Origin: Gracilaria vermiculophylla
Lineage: Eukaryota > Rhodophyta > Florideophyceae > Gracilariales > Gracilariaceae
Assembly: GCA_019155205.2 (NCBI GenBank)
Contig: JAHNZQ020000004.1
Span: 1,599,337 to 1,646,166 of the forward strand
Direction: 5' to 3'
DNA: 46,830 bases
Below the pieces are notes generated by a model, which had not been told where the DNA came from, ran no database searches, and was given only the letters and a program-made list of their open reading frames with translations. Positions 11,363 through 22,412 of this stretch are shown piece after piece. The translations under genes were made by a program, and so were the position numbers. Within the stretch, counting starts at the first letter, position 1. The number at the start of each line of letters is the position of its first letter.

Positions 11363-11916
11363 TGTGGTACTGCCAGTTCTCCTTCCGAGGTAGTAGGGCA
11401 CAACGTCCATTAGGGGCTTTTGCTGACTCCAAAGGTGCGTGTTCCTAAAGGTGGTCTCCGGTATTCGCTGTCGCGAACCAGGGGAATTCTTATAAGAGAT
11501 CCGCAAACGTCAAGCGGAGGAGGAGGTTCACTGGGCGCACAATGCTCCTACAGGCGCTGCTTTGATGCGACCTGAAGATTGGCGGCTTGTAAAACTAAGG
11601 ATTATCGACGAGAGTCTCCAGCCGGAAAAGTAGATGAAGACTCAAAGGTGCTTGTATTTACTTCCCCAGAGGTGGAGCTCAACCGCCAGATTAAGTATCA
11701 AGCCCGGTGCCCGCCTCGGCAGGTCTCGCTCCTGCAGTAACTACCTACATATTTTAACTAAAATAAATACAAATTCTACCTTCTCTTGCGGATACTGTAG
11801 TGCACTCCAGCGGAATTATGCACAACGTGACTCAGTGCATAAAATAAGAGCCTTCCTTAGCAATATCACACCATAAAGCCACACCACCATATTTCCTTAG
11901 GAACCAGTGTACTACA
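11363..11916 (-). repeat. 5' LTR of element A
   Basis: 554 bp. In the sense direction it starts TGTAGTACACTGG and ends AGTACCACA. It pairs with 1646-2199. No obvious TATA box is seen in the sense direction. The + strand contains AATAAA-like runs at about 11758-11767 and 11840-11847. Confidence 0.93.
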
Positions 11917-12165
11917 GAAAGTTACATATTCTCGTAGTTGTACAGTTTGTTCAGGAAGCTTCTACGTACTTCTAAAACAGAAATTTCACTGGAACTTTCG
12001 TTTTTCATATATAAGTAGCGTTGCAGATATGGTTATGATACGAAATATGCCACACAAATACGGACGTGTGTGCCTCTTTAGAGTAAAATGATCAAGTTTT
12101 GATCAGTGTCAGCAACTATAAAACAAAAGTATCCATAACTTATGTGCAATGTCATAAAGAGAACA
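11917..12165. other. No feature seen
   Basis: AT-rich sequence between element A and a gag-like relic. It starts with the 5 bp flank GAAAG. Nothing else can be supported. Confidence 0.5.
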
Positions 12166-12966
12166 TATGCTCTTATTACTGGCTCAATACGGTCTTGGAT
12201 GTCCCAAATATTCTGTAGGGAATAGTCAGGAGACGGTTAGAAGGAATGGAATGAACGTCGATTATGTCGAAGGCCAGCAAACAAACCTCGTTTTTGAAGA
12301 ACATGATGTCGGCAAGCTGGATATTCGTCCAAAAATGGCGGCGCATTTCGATACGTTCTGGCAAAACAGGTTCCTTGAATGTCTTCGATACACGATCTAT
12401 GAAGGGCTTCGCAAGATACTTGTCTTTGAGGACCTTGGACGTGTTATTCCGATCCAATTCCGTAATATTGCTCACAAAACAAACTCATTTCTCCTCCGGT
12501 AGGATCGGCTTTGTTCGTTTCGTAGGATACAGCAAACAGCGTTGCATCGCTGCGCTTGGACAAATTCTGGAGAGCGTCAATCGATGCCGCATTGAACCAT
12601 GCTTTGACAACGTCGGCCGTAGCCTCTTCCATGCAATCAGCGCCTTGGATTTCACCCATGATGCATAGTGTGTGCAAGGTAGAAGCTTCAACGCAGTCTT
12701 TTATCAAGGCTGGTTGCATCTGGTTCTCTTCATCACGGTCTTAGTTCACGTTGGCCACTCTAGCATTGTAAGCAGTGACTTCGGTTTCGAATTTGATCAA
12801 AGCCGGCACGTCAACCAATTTCAGCGTCGATGGTGTCACGACAGACACAATGCTATAATTGCTTGCCCCAGCCGTTTTGAGCATAACAGACACCCAAACT
12901 GTTGCCCTTTCAGACCTAAGCCCTTTGATGACGAGTATCGGAGTCTACCTGCTCGAGCGTAGGCAT
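12166..12966 (-). pseudogene. Gag-like retrotransposon relic (tentative)
   Basis: A chain of minus-strand reading segments beginning at an ATG near 12966 (MPTLEQVDSD). It continues with VPALIKFETEVTAYNARV, then MGEIQGADCMEEATADVV with KAWFNAASIDALQ, and after a frameshift YIDR-like helices (KPFIDRVSKTF) and an RRHFWT block. The helical, slightly acidic character and a segment shaped like the N-terminus of copia-type or oomycete-type gag proteins suggest a capsid precursor of another element. There is an in-frame TAG and TGA after the first 16 codons, a TAA near 12742 and a frameshift near 12460. No pol and no LTR are visible next to it. The function is a guess from resemblance only. Confidence 0.35.
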
Positions 12967-15900
12967 TGATCGCGAGCTAAACGAGTGCGAATGGCGCGCG
13001 GACGCGGTAGCAGAGAACGGCCATACTACCTGGCATCTGCTTCGTCCCCAACAATCGCCGGTGTCGCGCAAGGGTTTTCTTTTCCTAATTGTACCCGTTC
13101 AATGCTTCGTCAGGAAGCAATGAGAAGCAAATCACGTCGGATAGGCCCATACGCATCTCATGAACGTCGGGGTCGGGCTAAGAAACCGGCGCGCGAGGTA
13201 CAAGCAGTTTTCCCGCTGCATTATGTACGTTCCGGTACTTCCCTTAGCATGGGTCCAAACGCAAGTGCACATTCAATCACCAAACCAATAACGCACATTG
13301 AGTGTGTTGCAACACTTTCCACATAGCCAAACTGGGCGCATTTAGACAATACGGCTCCATATTCTGGCCCATACGGGGCAATGCGGAGATTTGGTAATTT
13401 TCATTGACGCACATACGGCACAAATGCAGTGCACACGGGATTCTAGCACATCACTATGCCGGAAATGAGTCATTCTGTGCAGCGTGTGATTAATCGCTGT
13501 CGAAAGGGAAGCGTGCAATCGCGCGCTCGTGCTCCAAAATCCACGTCATGCAATGGACTGTGAAGACGTTCGTCATCCCTGACATTTAAGGATCAGAAGT
13601 CTGCTATGAAAACATGAATTGCACAGTGGTGGTATTACCGCAAAATGTTTTCAAAAAAAAATTCAACAACGCTTTAAAAGACTTCATTTTTGAATGTTGT
13701 ACCAATTCTACCACTTTTCAAGCGAGAAAGTCGTCCTATACCTGGCTTTCAACCATATTCGTGTTAAATCGCGAGAACTTACTCGAGGCACCATTTTTGT
13801 ACCCTTTACAGAGCTTCCAAAAATTGTTGTTTAAGAAAAAGGATCGCCTCTCCAAATGATCAACCTCACGACAAAGATTTCGTCATCGACCGCACAGTGC
13901 GATTTATTATGAACTCAACAGTAACGGTGATCAACAGCATCCCTTTGGTTATTTACTCCCAATCCAAAAATATATGGGAACCAATCCAGCATCTACTTTA
14001 ATGCCATGCTTTTTTCTCCCACAATTGCACCTGAATCGAGGTACCATCCAAGTGAACAAGAGCCAGATCGGTTAACCAACAACGATGCTATGGTATAGCA
14101 AATATGTTCTACAGTCTAAGAAAGGAGTGTATAGAGGTCTTCATTGTAGAAAATAAAGGATTCCAAGAAGCAAAACTGGCTATGAAGTGTTGTGAAGTTT
14201 TCAATCAGACAACTACTGTTTTGCAGTCCGCACAGTACTATCGATGTATTACATATCATCGCTTTGTGATTAAAAAGGTCTACCGTATCGGATAATAAGA
14301 TCTAAAAATGAAGTGGAAAGTTCTCTGAAGAAACGAAATGAAGAAAACAAGGCTGTATTTGCTGCAAAAGTTGTAGAAAACTGTTTTTCAGCAGTACTCA
14401 GTAGCGAAATGTAGCCTCCGTACCAAGGCCTCATTGCTATGTCTTTTTTTTATGGAACCAAGGAGTCTTGTCAAAGAGCTGCAACCTCGTGCAGTATCGG
14501 TCAAAGGCATGAGAAGCAGCAGGACTACCAACTCTCTTACATCGTTGTGAACCAACCTTAATGACGTAAAGAGCTTGTTGCGCAACATTTTAGACAAAGG
14601 GTTACACGGATTAGGTTACACTGATTAGTTAATAAAGAAGCTGTAACGACGGCACCATTCAGACGAATTGAGCACTTGGTTCTGTTAATGTACGTTTAAT
14701 ACCAGAGGGGGTCACCGTGAGCAAAGAAGTTTCGACTACCCCAGTTTTCACCTGTTCGTTATCTATTTACAAATATTAATCATGTAAAGCTTTCCAATCC
14801 ATATTAGAACAAAAAGTGACCCTGAGCTAACAGAAATTGGACTGTCCGACCCCTCGCAATGCAATTGCGTGACATCTCTTCGGAAACGACGCCCTCATTA
14901 GTAGAAATACGTTACGTTTACAGCTCCAGAATGTCTGCAACCGAGAAAATCCATTTTACTGAAATGCCTCCGCCTCAAATATGTGTTTTTTTGGACATAA
15001 AAGCGCTAGCCTGGTCAATAATGGTAACCGGATGCTGGACGTTTCTTTTGCCGGCCGCCGGCCGGAGCGCAATGTTCATATCCAGAAACAGGATTAAAAC
15101 CATGCAATATAAGTAAGCAACTCGGCATTGAAAAGGATCCAGTGTTACAAAATTTAAGAGCTGTAGATTCTTGAACTGCTTTACCTACCGCACGGTGGAA
15201 TTCTCACAAAACATCTCCGCGAGAAGTGAAACTGACTCCAACACAGGGGAATTGCGACATGCCCTCCATAGAAAACTCTCCGACGGAGACGCCCCACTTC
15301 GAGGTTTTGATAAGATATACAGAACCTGGAATGCCAGTGGACCTTGTGTGTAAACAAAAGGCAGCCGGGGAACGATGTGTGATAATTCCAATGTCGCAGG
15401 TACCGTAACTATGCTATCCAAAAGGGATTTTGCCGCAGGATGTCCCATTTAATCGCATTATTTCAGAGAACAGTTGATGGCTCGTACACTGCAAGAAAAC
15501 TGCAGTATGCAATTTCAATTTCGCCAATAGTGTCATATCTCGAAAGGGCGAAGTTGAAATTGCTGATGGACAGTTCGGATACATGAGTCGCTCTGGTAAA
15601 GCGGTCGTAAGCCATGTTTTCTATGCATACACGCACTTGATTTAGAGTCCCAAACCCAAATCTGAATCGTATATGAGCAAGGAAGTAAGGCTTTACAGCT
15701 ACGTACGTACGCCTATCAAATAAATCTACTATGTCTCTAAGGAGACTCAATAGAAGTTCTTTGTCGTGTATTAATGAATGTACCAGAGCTCTGTCTCCAC
15801 TTATATCCGGATGGAACTATGACATTTTGGCGAGTGAACATGCAATCCTTGTAAGGAGTACGGACTGAGAGGGTTGAATCGGAGATCTACCCGGCCGCTC

Positions 15901-16496
15901 TCGCATTAATTGTTACTGCCTTTCATTAATTCCTTAGACATTTGGGAAACTGCTCCCGAGAGTAGTGTAGTCTACAGTTCTTTGACTGGGTTAGACGCCA
16001 CATAAGGCTGATGCTTTCCGGCTTCTGGTCTTCGTTGAACAGTACGCCTAACGAAGTTTGTGGATTCATGGCGCTTTAGTTAAAGTTATTTGGTGAGAAA
16101 TTTTGGTCTTGCTTTTGTGTGCCCCAACGTTCCAGAACGCTTCTTGCAGGCACATTGAAGCGAAAAAACAGAATTTCAGATCAAGTCACTGAAAATTATG
16201 TGCTGTTGTGTCTCAACTCCTTGCGCAGAACTTTCTTATATTTTGACACTTCGTGCGGGGGAGGTGTTGTGCAAATCACCCTCAATGAATTACGAAATGA
16301 AAATTGTTATAAAAAAACATAAAAAGCGCGGTGCCTTTCAAAAACATGAAAAGTATCTCCAGATGGGACCCGGATAAATTTCTGTAATACTTTTGGAGCC
16401 AGGCTGGGGTGCTAACTACGCTCGGCGCGCGCCCCGTTTCTGACCTGCTGAGGCAGTGCTTTTACAAAACGGGTTGATCAGAGTAGATCCTGTAGT
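12967..16496. other. 3.5 kb without a recognisable gene
   Basis: Only short open frames occur (the longest are 81-113 codons, at 12985-13326, 13614-13859, 14859-15116 and 15463-15750), with no motif I recognise and no support from a second copy. No tRNA, LTR pair or inverted repeat was found by eye. This may be old repeat sequence beyond recognition. Confidence 0.5.
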
Positions 16497-16518
16497 GATC
16501 GGCTCCGAAAAACACAAA
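16497..16518 (+). repeat. Left terminal inverted repeat of Harbinger element
   Basis: GATCGGCTCCGAAAAAC then ACAAA. It is complementary to 19750-19771 with one mismatch in 22 and is preceded by AGT (16494-16496). Confidence 0.88.
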
Positions 16519-16786
16519 TTATGAGCAAACATTCGCCGAACATCCTTTCATTTTTCTGTACCATTTCATGCTCATGCACTGAAAAACACAAACGCACATG
16601 ACTCCGCATATTGCAATTGTGAACCACTATGGTTCCTAGCAACCGCAGATCGCTTAGATCCCTTTGCCCGAGCATCGCCTCCAACACCCTCACTCCAGAC
16701 CCCACCTAGTCAGCTTGTGCACTCGACTTTGGTTTTCTCCAATGCCAGTCCCGTGAAGGGGCTTCTTACGCGCCCCTTTTGTTGCT

Positions 16787-17944
16787 ATGAGCCCAATCAT
16801 CTTTCTCTTACAATTACAGCAAGCAAAAAAATCTCGGTCAATAGAATTTCGGAGAAGACTATCGCTAAGTGGCAGAAGACGTCGTGATCGCCACATTGCT
16901 CGTAAAGCATTACATCATCCATCTTCATCAGATTTCAGGATGCATTTTGGCTCAGGATGCGATCGATCTTTAATAACTCTCTGCGGCTTTGACCACAAAT
17001 CGTTTTGATATTTACTTTCTTTGTTTGAACCACTTTATGAAACTTAAACTTCGTATAGTCCAGAAGGACGCATTCGAATAATTCCATTAAGAGCAAAACC
17101 AAGAGGTTGTCCACGATCTCTTACGGCGGTGCACTGTCTCGGACTGACGCTTTCATGGTATCGAACCAGAGGTTCTACGACGGTGCTTTTAATGATATTT
17201 GGTATAACATCTTCTGTTTACTTTACGTTTCTGCGTTTTTGACGAAGACTTTTGCTACGAGCGTTTTGAAATAATAAAAACGGGAGAATATGCATGCCAA
17301 CTGCTGCAGAAAGTGCCAGCTGCCAAGCTGTTATCAGTGAAAAATACTCACTTCTTGAAGATTTTTACGCAATGGCTGATGGATTGAAACTTTACTTGCA
17401 ACAAAATGGAGACAGTATGATCCAGAACATGTTTTATGATGGCTGGAAGCACGACCATTATGTTGGAAATGTCCGTTTTTTTGTGCCAGCAGGTAGAGTT
17501 ATTTCAGCTGCCTACAATGCTCCAGGATCAATGCATGACTCAGTTGTTGCAGAGTGGGGAAATATATACGAGAGATTAGATCGTGTACACAAAGAGACTG
17601 GGGCTACTTGTCTTGTTGATTCTGCATTTAACGAAGGACACTACCCATTTATTGTGAAATCATCACAAGAATTACCTCCCACAAACAGCAGAAATGAACT
17701 TTTGAAGGCACAACAGGCAATGTCTGCTCGACAGGCTTCAGAATGGGGAGTGAGAGCTTTCCAAGGCTCATTTCCCCGTTTAAGGCCGCGCTTCATTTAT
17801 GAATAACATGGTGAAAGGAAGCTTGTTCTGAACTTTATCGTGCGGCTTTTTAATGTTCGAAGCAGACTAGTGGGTATCAATCATATACTGCACATTTTTA
17901 TGCCGCACCTCAGCGTGGAAGCAAAGTCTATTTTGTTCAACTAA
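16787..17944 (+). pseudogene. PIF/Harbinger DDE transposase, decayed
   Basis: Transposase that cuts and reinserts the element together with the Myb-like partner. One frame, ATG 16787 to TAA 17942-17944, gives about 385 residues, a normal HARBI1-type size. The first ~50 residues are Arg-rich, then comes a helix-turn-helix-like region (LSLFEPLYE), the RGCPRSLTAV segment, and the nuclease core: first Asp in AMADGLKL, then the FYDGWKHDHYV block, second Asp in GSMHDSVVAEWG, the VDSAF block, and Glu in ASEWGVRAFQ. C-terminal homology continues past the stop at 17804-17806 (GERKL, then LFNVRSRLVGIN). In-frame stops: TGA 17006-17008, TAA 17045-17047, TGA 17240-17242, TGA 17267-17269, TAA 17804-17806. 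Catalytic residues are kept, so decay is fairly recent or only a few hits deep. Confidence 0.92.
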
Positions 17945-17947
17945 AAT

Positions 17948-18770
17948 ATGAGTGCCGGACTACTGGGATTCATGGCTTGGGCCTTGACCTTTTGCAAGAA
18001 ACATCATAAACATTTTCATGAACGAGTCCCGACTTTGTCGGTCTTCCTCACGCTGTTTCCAAAATTCTTCGCTCTCCTCCTGACGAAACGTTCTCTCCTC
18101 CTCCCGCTGTTTGCGTCTAATGCGAGCTTTTTCTTGTCACCTTTCTTTGGCCTCCTCTCTTTTGCGTTCTGTCACTCTCTTTCAGCTATTCGGTACTCTC
18201 TTTCTTGAAGAAGGGAGGCTCTGAATATTTTGAGGACATCAATGTCCTGTTTGTCGACCCTTCGAGCTCTCTTGAGAACAATGGGGTACGTAGGGATGGT
18301 GGCAGACGGTGTATCGGACCATGGAGGAGGTGTTGCTTCTTCATCTTCACCGCGTACCTTTTCTTGATCTGGGTCTGTCACTCTCTGTTGTTGCTCCTTA
18401 TATTCTTCGCCGCTACAGACCCCATCAACAGAGCTGTCATCACAATCTCCGAGATGAATTCGTTCGATCATATCTTTTCTGATCTTTTTGGCTCTGTGAG
18501 CCGAACGTGGAATTCGAGGATCTCCTGTGGGTGAGGCTTTTCGATATAGTAGCCCGAATGTTCTCTTCAGAGAATCAGTCCTTCTGTTCTCGTCAGGGTA
18601 CTTGGTTTTGTGTATGGTGCTGATCGCGTCCCACTCTCCCGCACCGATGGGGAGTTACTGTTAAAAAAAAACGAACAAAATGCGTATTTTTTTCTCGGTA
18701 AATATTGCCCCTCGGCCGGTAAATGTGGGTGCTTTCTTGAGATCTTTCCGACTCTGTTTTTTTCCAGTGT
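17948..18770 (-). pseudogene. Myb/SANT-like protein of Harbinger element, decayed
   Basis: Second gene of PIF/Harbinger elements, a DNA-binding protein that helps bring the transposase to the ends and into the nucleus. In sense order there is a SANT-like domain with FTEKKIRIL and LPIGAGEWDAIS (about 18710-18605), a third helix with RRTDSLKRTFGLLYRK then PTGDP (about 18595-18520), an acidic Ser/Asp/Glu linker (18440-18330), and a C-terminal Arg/Glu-rich coiled coil ending in a Met-rich segment (FMKMFMMFL, about 18010). Two TAA codons around 18655-18665 break the first domain, and a frameshift near 18190 splits the coiled coil. It is convergent with the transposase and ends within a few bases of it. 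The residue order matches the family well; the exact start is unknown. Confidence 0.82.
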
Positions 18771-19749
18771 GTAAAATGCTTGGTTTGGCTTTGGAATCGA
18801 GTTGTGATTTCTCTTCAAAGGCGAAAGCCTTTCCGAGGTTTTTGGAATATCAAGATTAAAACCTGTTTTGCGATTGGATGCGATAGGGAGCATGGTCGTT
18901 GATGTGTTCACTGCGCCTGCGAAACGAGGTGTTTGGTCTTCAATGAGAGGTTTTGGAGCTTGAATTTGACCACTTGGTGTAGCAAGACATGGAGTGTGAG
19001 AAATTGAGGTGTCGTGAGCTAAAAGCTCAGGGTCGTTATTCCAGTTTGATTGTGCCATGTATGCAATCAATAGTGAGGTGGGGTTGATTGGTAAGAAAGC
19101 TGTGGATATAAAGATTCGGAGACAAGCTGTAGGTTAAACAGGTGCGGTATTTGATATGAACTGCCACTGTTGCACACCGTTGAAGTGGAGGCTGAAAAAG
19201 CATGTGTGAGTACTGTAAGGGTCCTCGTTTGGTTTTGCAAAAGCAATCACCAACAAGAGAGAGCTGTGTCTGGCAAGGAGCCCGAAGCTGTGCGTGGTGA
19301 TGGAGGAAAGGCGGCGCGTTGTGAAATGATTACAATGGATCAAGATGAAAGTGCGATAAAGGACTGTGCGGGTTCTGCTTTGAGCGTGGAACTTGAAATT
19401 GTGTGCGGCGGTAGAGACGAAGCGCTGCGTGGTGGGGTGATTGGTATTAAGTACCTTGAAGCAGCGACAGAGAACCGTGTGTGTGCTGCTTTGGGAGCAA
19501 AAGCGGAATCGCGACGGTGGTGGGGAAGCGGCACGTGGTGAGCGTGATTGGGACCTGGCACGCCCGAACAGCGGTAGAGGACCATGCCTGTGCTGCTCCG
19601 TGCTTGGCGCTGTTTAAAAGCATAGAATAATGTTCGTTTTTGCGGGCGCAGAAACAACTACATCCGCGACTGAGCGTCGGGCAAATTGACTGTTTGTGTG
19701 TACACAAATACGGGAGGTTGATGACCGTTGTGCATACAAAAACTATGTT

Positions 19750-19771
19750 TTTGCGTTTTTCGGAGCCGATC
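19750..19771 (-). repeat. Right terminal inverted repeat of Harbinger element
   Basis: Read on the minus strand it begins GATCGGCTCCGAAAAAC then GCAAA. The + flank AGT (19772-19774) repeats the left flank. Confidence 0.88.
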
Positions 19772-22114
19772 AGTATTTGTGCTTTATGGCAGTGCCTATT
19801 TGCACTGCAGCGCACTCCCAAAATATAGTAGACATCATGCGGTCAAAAGGCTTCCTACAGTAAATTTAATCGAGTATGGCTCTGAGTTTATTCAAGCTCG
19901 TGGAGCGTCATCATGCTTGCAGAGCTAGAACAGGGCACTGATGACACACTCGTTGAGCGTCACTGAGAAACTGTATGTACGCAATAGATTGGATCTGATA
20001 CTTTACATTGTTTTTGTATTGCTGCCACTTTTTTCCGTCCCTTCTCGTATTTTTTCGCTGTTATCTCTTTTCACTTTCTTCCATTGCAAAGCGATCTTTT
20101 TTATCTTGGTTTCTAATTTCTTTTCTTTCGCTTGTTTTCTGCGACCCTTCTTATACGGATCTATTGGCATTAAGTTCGATTCATCGGATATCTCTTAGGT
20201 ATATCCGACACCATTGCGCATAATTACGCCTATCATAAAAGTGATTGAAAACCTTATTCTCTTAGTCTACCTAGCTAAGGGAGCAAGATTTCGGACGCCC
20301 TAAAAAACACCCTGCCCAGAGTGTGGCTCCACATTGAGAATGGGTGTAGGTAAGAAATGGCTAGGAGGCTAATGGAAACCGGTTGTAAGAGTACATGCGG
20401 CATTTAAAAGGAACTGATACCAATGGTATATATTAAATTGACTAATAGATAGCTTTAGAAACCAAAAAAGTCCAAAAAGAAGCCAGAAAATGCTTAGCTA
20501 TTCTCCGCAGTGAGTGAAAGAGGCGATAAATATCTCATGAGTATGGTGCGCAGCTCCGTTCTTTTCACAAACAATCTACGCGACTACACTACCAACTTGT
20601 GGTTACGCGATACGCGTTTCACTAGCGTATCGGCTTATTTAAAGACGTATCATTACTGTTCAGACTACAAGGTACTTTTAAGACTAAAATATTATTTTTT
20701 ACGGCGCATTTGAAACAAATGAATACTTCGCTCACTGTAAAGTAAACCCCCTCTTTTTGAGGAGCTTGGATTCAGGGCTCACGGTTTTTGAACAAGCTCC
20801 GGTACCATATAGCCCATCAAAACACCCCAATTTAGCGTTTGTTAGCATTTATGTCCAGCATGAAGTTTATCAAACTGGCTGTCTTACCTCGCTTATATTT
20901 TCCTTGCTGTGTCTGTCACGCTAGTGCCTAGTGATTTTCATGCTCATCGTCTATACCCCAGCTTTTTCCATTGAATCGCATATCATTTCCGACATGCGTC
21001 TTTTTTGTGTATTTGACTGTTTTACTGCGTTATTAGGGAATAGGGCAGTCTCCACGTCACTATCGTCGTAGTTTTCACATTATATCCTCCGAGCACCTTA
21101 TTTGCGGGTTTCCGGATGTTTTCCGCTCTGCCTTCATTTTCGTCAATCAAAAGACCTCTGTAAACGATATCACACCGTTCGGGCTCACCCGTGTTAGATC
21201 TCGGTGTATGGGGAGGTCGGAGCTGTAAACATTGAAGCACGTGCCTTTTCGGTACCCACTGAATATCAAAATTTTCTCTTTCCGAAAACTTGAGATTCGC
21301 TTTCGCACTCGGGATTGCATGAATGAGCACCTCACAATGAGCGTGATGGTTGGGGCTTCCTTTTAGGGAGGTCTGCTCTTTTTCTTGCCAAAGCGCCTTG
21401 TGGTATAAAGAACGCACATCGAAAACCTTTGGCCACTAGAAATCGACTTCATTCCTTGAGACTGACGGGGTATTCTCACGCTTTAGATTTCAGTTTCAGG
21501 AAGGTGCGTGCTTCATATTTGTATTTTGCTTTTGGTTCACTAGGTTTGGACGCAAAATGGATGGCAATTGTGAATTGGGAGCATATGGTCGTCTTTACAA
21601 ATGAACCTCGCTTTCTATCAGCCGGAATGGAACAGTCTCGGCTACAAGTGCAGAATGCTGATTTGCGTGTTTTCTGACGTTAGGCGTCAGTTCATTTAGT
21701 TTTCCGTCTGTCTTCCTTGCTAAGGACCCTTTTGGTTGCTTTAAAACTCTCCTGGGTCCAATTCGTACTGTGCAGCGTACTAAACAGAATTCTTTCCATG
21801 TTAGATTGACTCCCATCATGAGGATGCTGCTCACGTTTCTTGAGCTGATGTAGCCCTGTGCCGGACAAATATGCAACCCTTTGAATTGCATTCCTGCAAA
21901 CCTCCTCTCAGAAGTATATTGGTCACTTTCAACTAGCGTTTTCAAGTTTCACAAGTCTTACGACGTTTATTTCTTCAGCGGCTCCTCTAGGTTTCGAGTT
22001 GAGACTCCAACTGTCTTTCACCTATTGCAAAACACCGGGCCTTGTGTGCGACACCAACTTATCGACGAATTCTTACTCGGCCTGATGTATTTGCTGCAAA
22101 ATAATGGCATACAA
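19772..22114. other. 2.3 kb without a recognisable gene
   Basis: Pyrimidine-rich and AT-rich sequence (for example the T-rich 20000-20160). Open frames reach at most 131 codons (21022-21417, minus) and show no known motif. Confidence 0.5.
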
Positions 22115-22381
22115 TGTTACATATGTAATGTAACACGGAAAGATTGGAAAGAGCCTGGCCGATCCTATCTCTAGGGGGAATAGGGCCGGATCTCTTTCAT
22201 TTGTCAGAATAACAACCTCAGGTTGTTATTTCTAAAGATATTTTCTGTTTCTAACTAACGACTTTTTTTATTGCACGGCGCATTTGCGCCGTGCCCGACC
22301 GTTTCCCTCTGTGGGACAGCGGTCGGTTTTTATGTTTTGCCGTTGTTCATGAACCATTCTCCACTTTGCCTTATCGTTACG
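22115..22381 (-). repeat. 3' LTR of element E
   Basis: Direct repeat of 28147-28401. The best-conserved part is 22156-22381. In the sense direction the other copy starts TGTAACGATAAG; here it is CGTAACG. Purine-rich sequence on the minus strand (GGGGAGGAGCGAG, plus 22382-22395) abuts it as a likely polypurine tract. It contains the near-perfect hairpins 22208-22230 and 22273-22294. Confidence 0.75.
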
Positions 22382-22412
22382 CTCGCTCCTCCCCACGACG
22401 ATACTCTCTCAG

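Larger units (their letters stand above)
1646..11916 (-). mobile_element. Element A: Ty3/Gypsy chromovirus with antisense gene, full length, decayed
   Basis: A 10,271 bp LTR retrotransposon read on the minus strand. Its terminal direct repeats are 1646-2199 (3' LTR) and 11363-11916 (5' LTR). Both start TG and end CA in the sense direction, apart from mutations in the 3' LTR. Flanks are GAAAC (1641-1645) and GAAAG (11917-11921), a plausible 5 bp target duplication with one change. Order in the sense direction is 5' LTR, primer site, gag, protease, RT, RNase H, integrase, chromodomain, then a long gene on the opposite strand, then 3' LTR. By eye the LTRs are roughly 85-90% identical, so insertion is old, and every gene carries stops or frameshifts. 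A second copy (B) begins at 41612 and an LTR-gag fragment (C) lies at 40135-41611. Confidence 0.93.
16497..19771 (+). mobile_element. PIF/Harbinger DNA transposon with both genes and TIRs
   Basis: A 3,275 bp DNA transposon. Its ends are inverted repeats: GATCGGCTCCGAAAAAC followed by ACAAA on the left, and the same read on the other strand with GCAAA on the right. The 3-base flank AGT is present on both sides (16494-16496 and 19772-19774), fitting the 3 bp target duplication of PIF/Harbinger. Inside are a DDE transposase gene on + and a Myb/SANT-like gene on -, tail to tail, which is the family's usual gene pair. Sequence 18780-19640 inside the element has no recognised gene. Both genes have stops, so this copy is inactive. 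Confidence 0.88.

Noticed and set aside
12985..13326. 113-codon + frame near the gag-like relic
   Set aside because: No motif, no second copy, and composition not distinct from the surroundings.
16787..17944. Three TGA codons in the transposase, plus TGA at 30902 and 32726 in element F, as a sign of TGA recoding
   Set aside because: At the transposase positions relatives do not have Trp (for example Gly is expected at 17240), and TAA, TAG and frameshifts occur as well. Ordinary decay explains it.
21545..21680. WEHMVVFTNEPRF resembling the Tc1 motif W--V-FSDESRF
   Set aside because: No second or third catalytic block and no terminal repeats follow within 1.5 kb; a single short match is not enough.
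22273..22325. Hairpin followed by a T run resembling a bacterial intrinsic terminator
   Set aside because: It lies inside a retrotransposon LTR in a eukaryotic context. The T run is short and no gene ends there.
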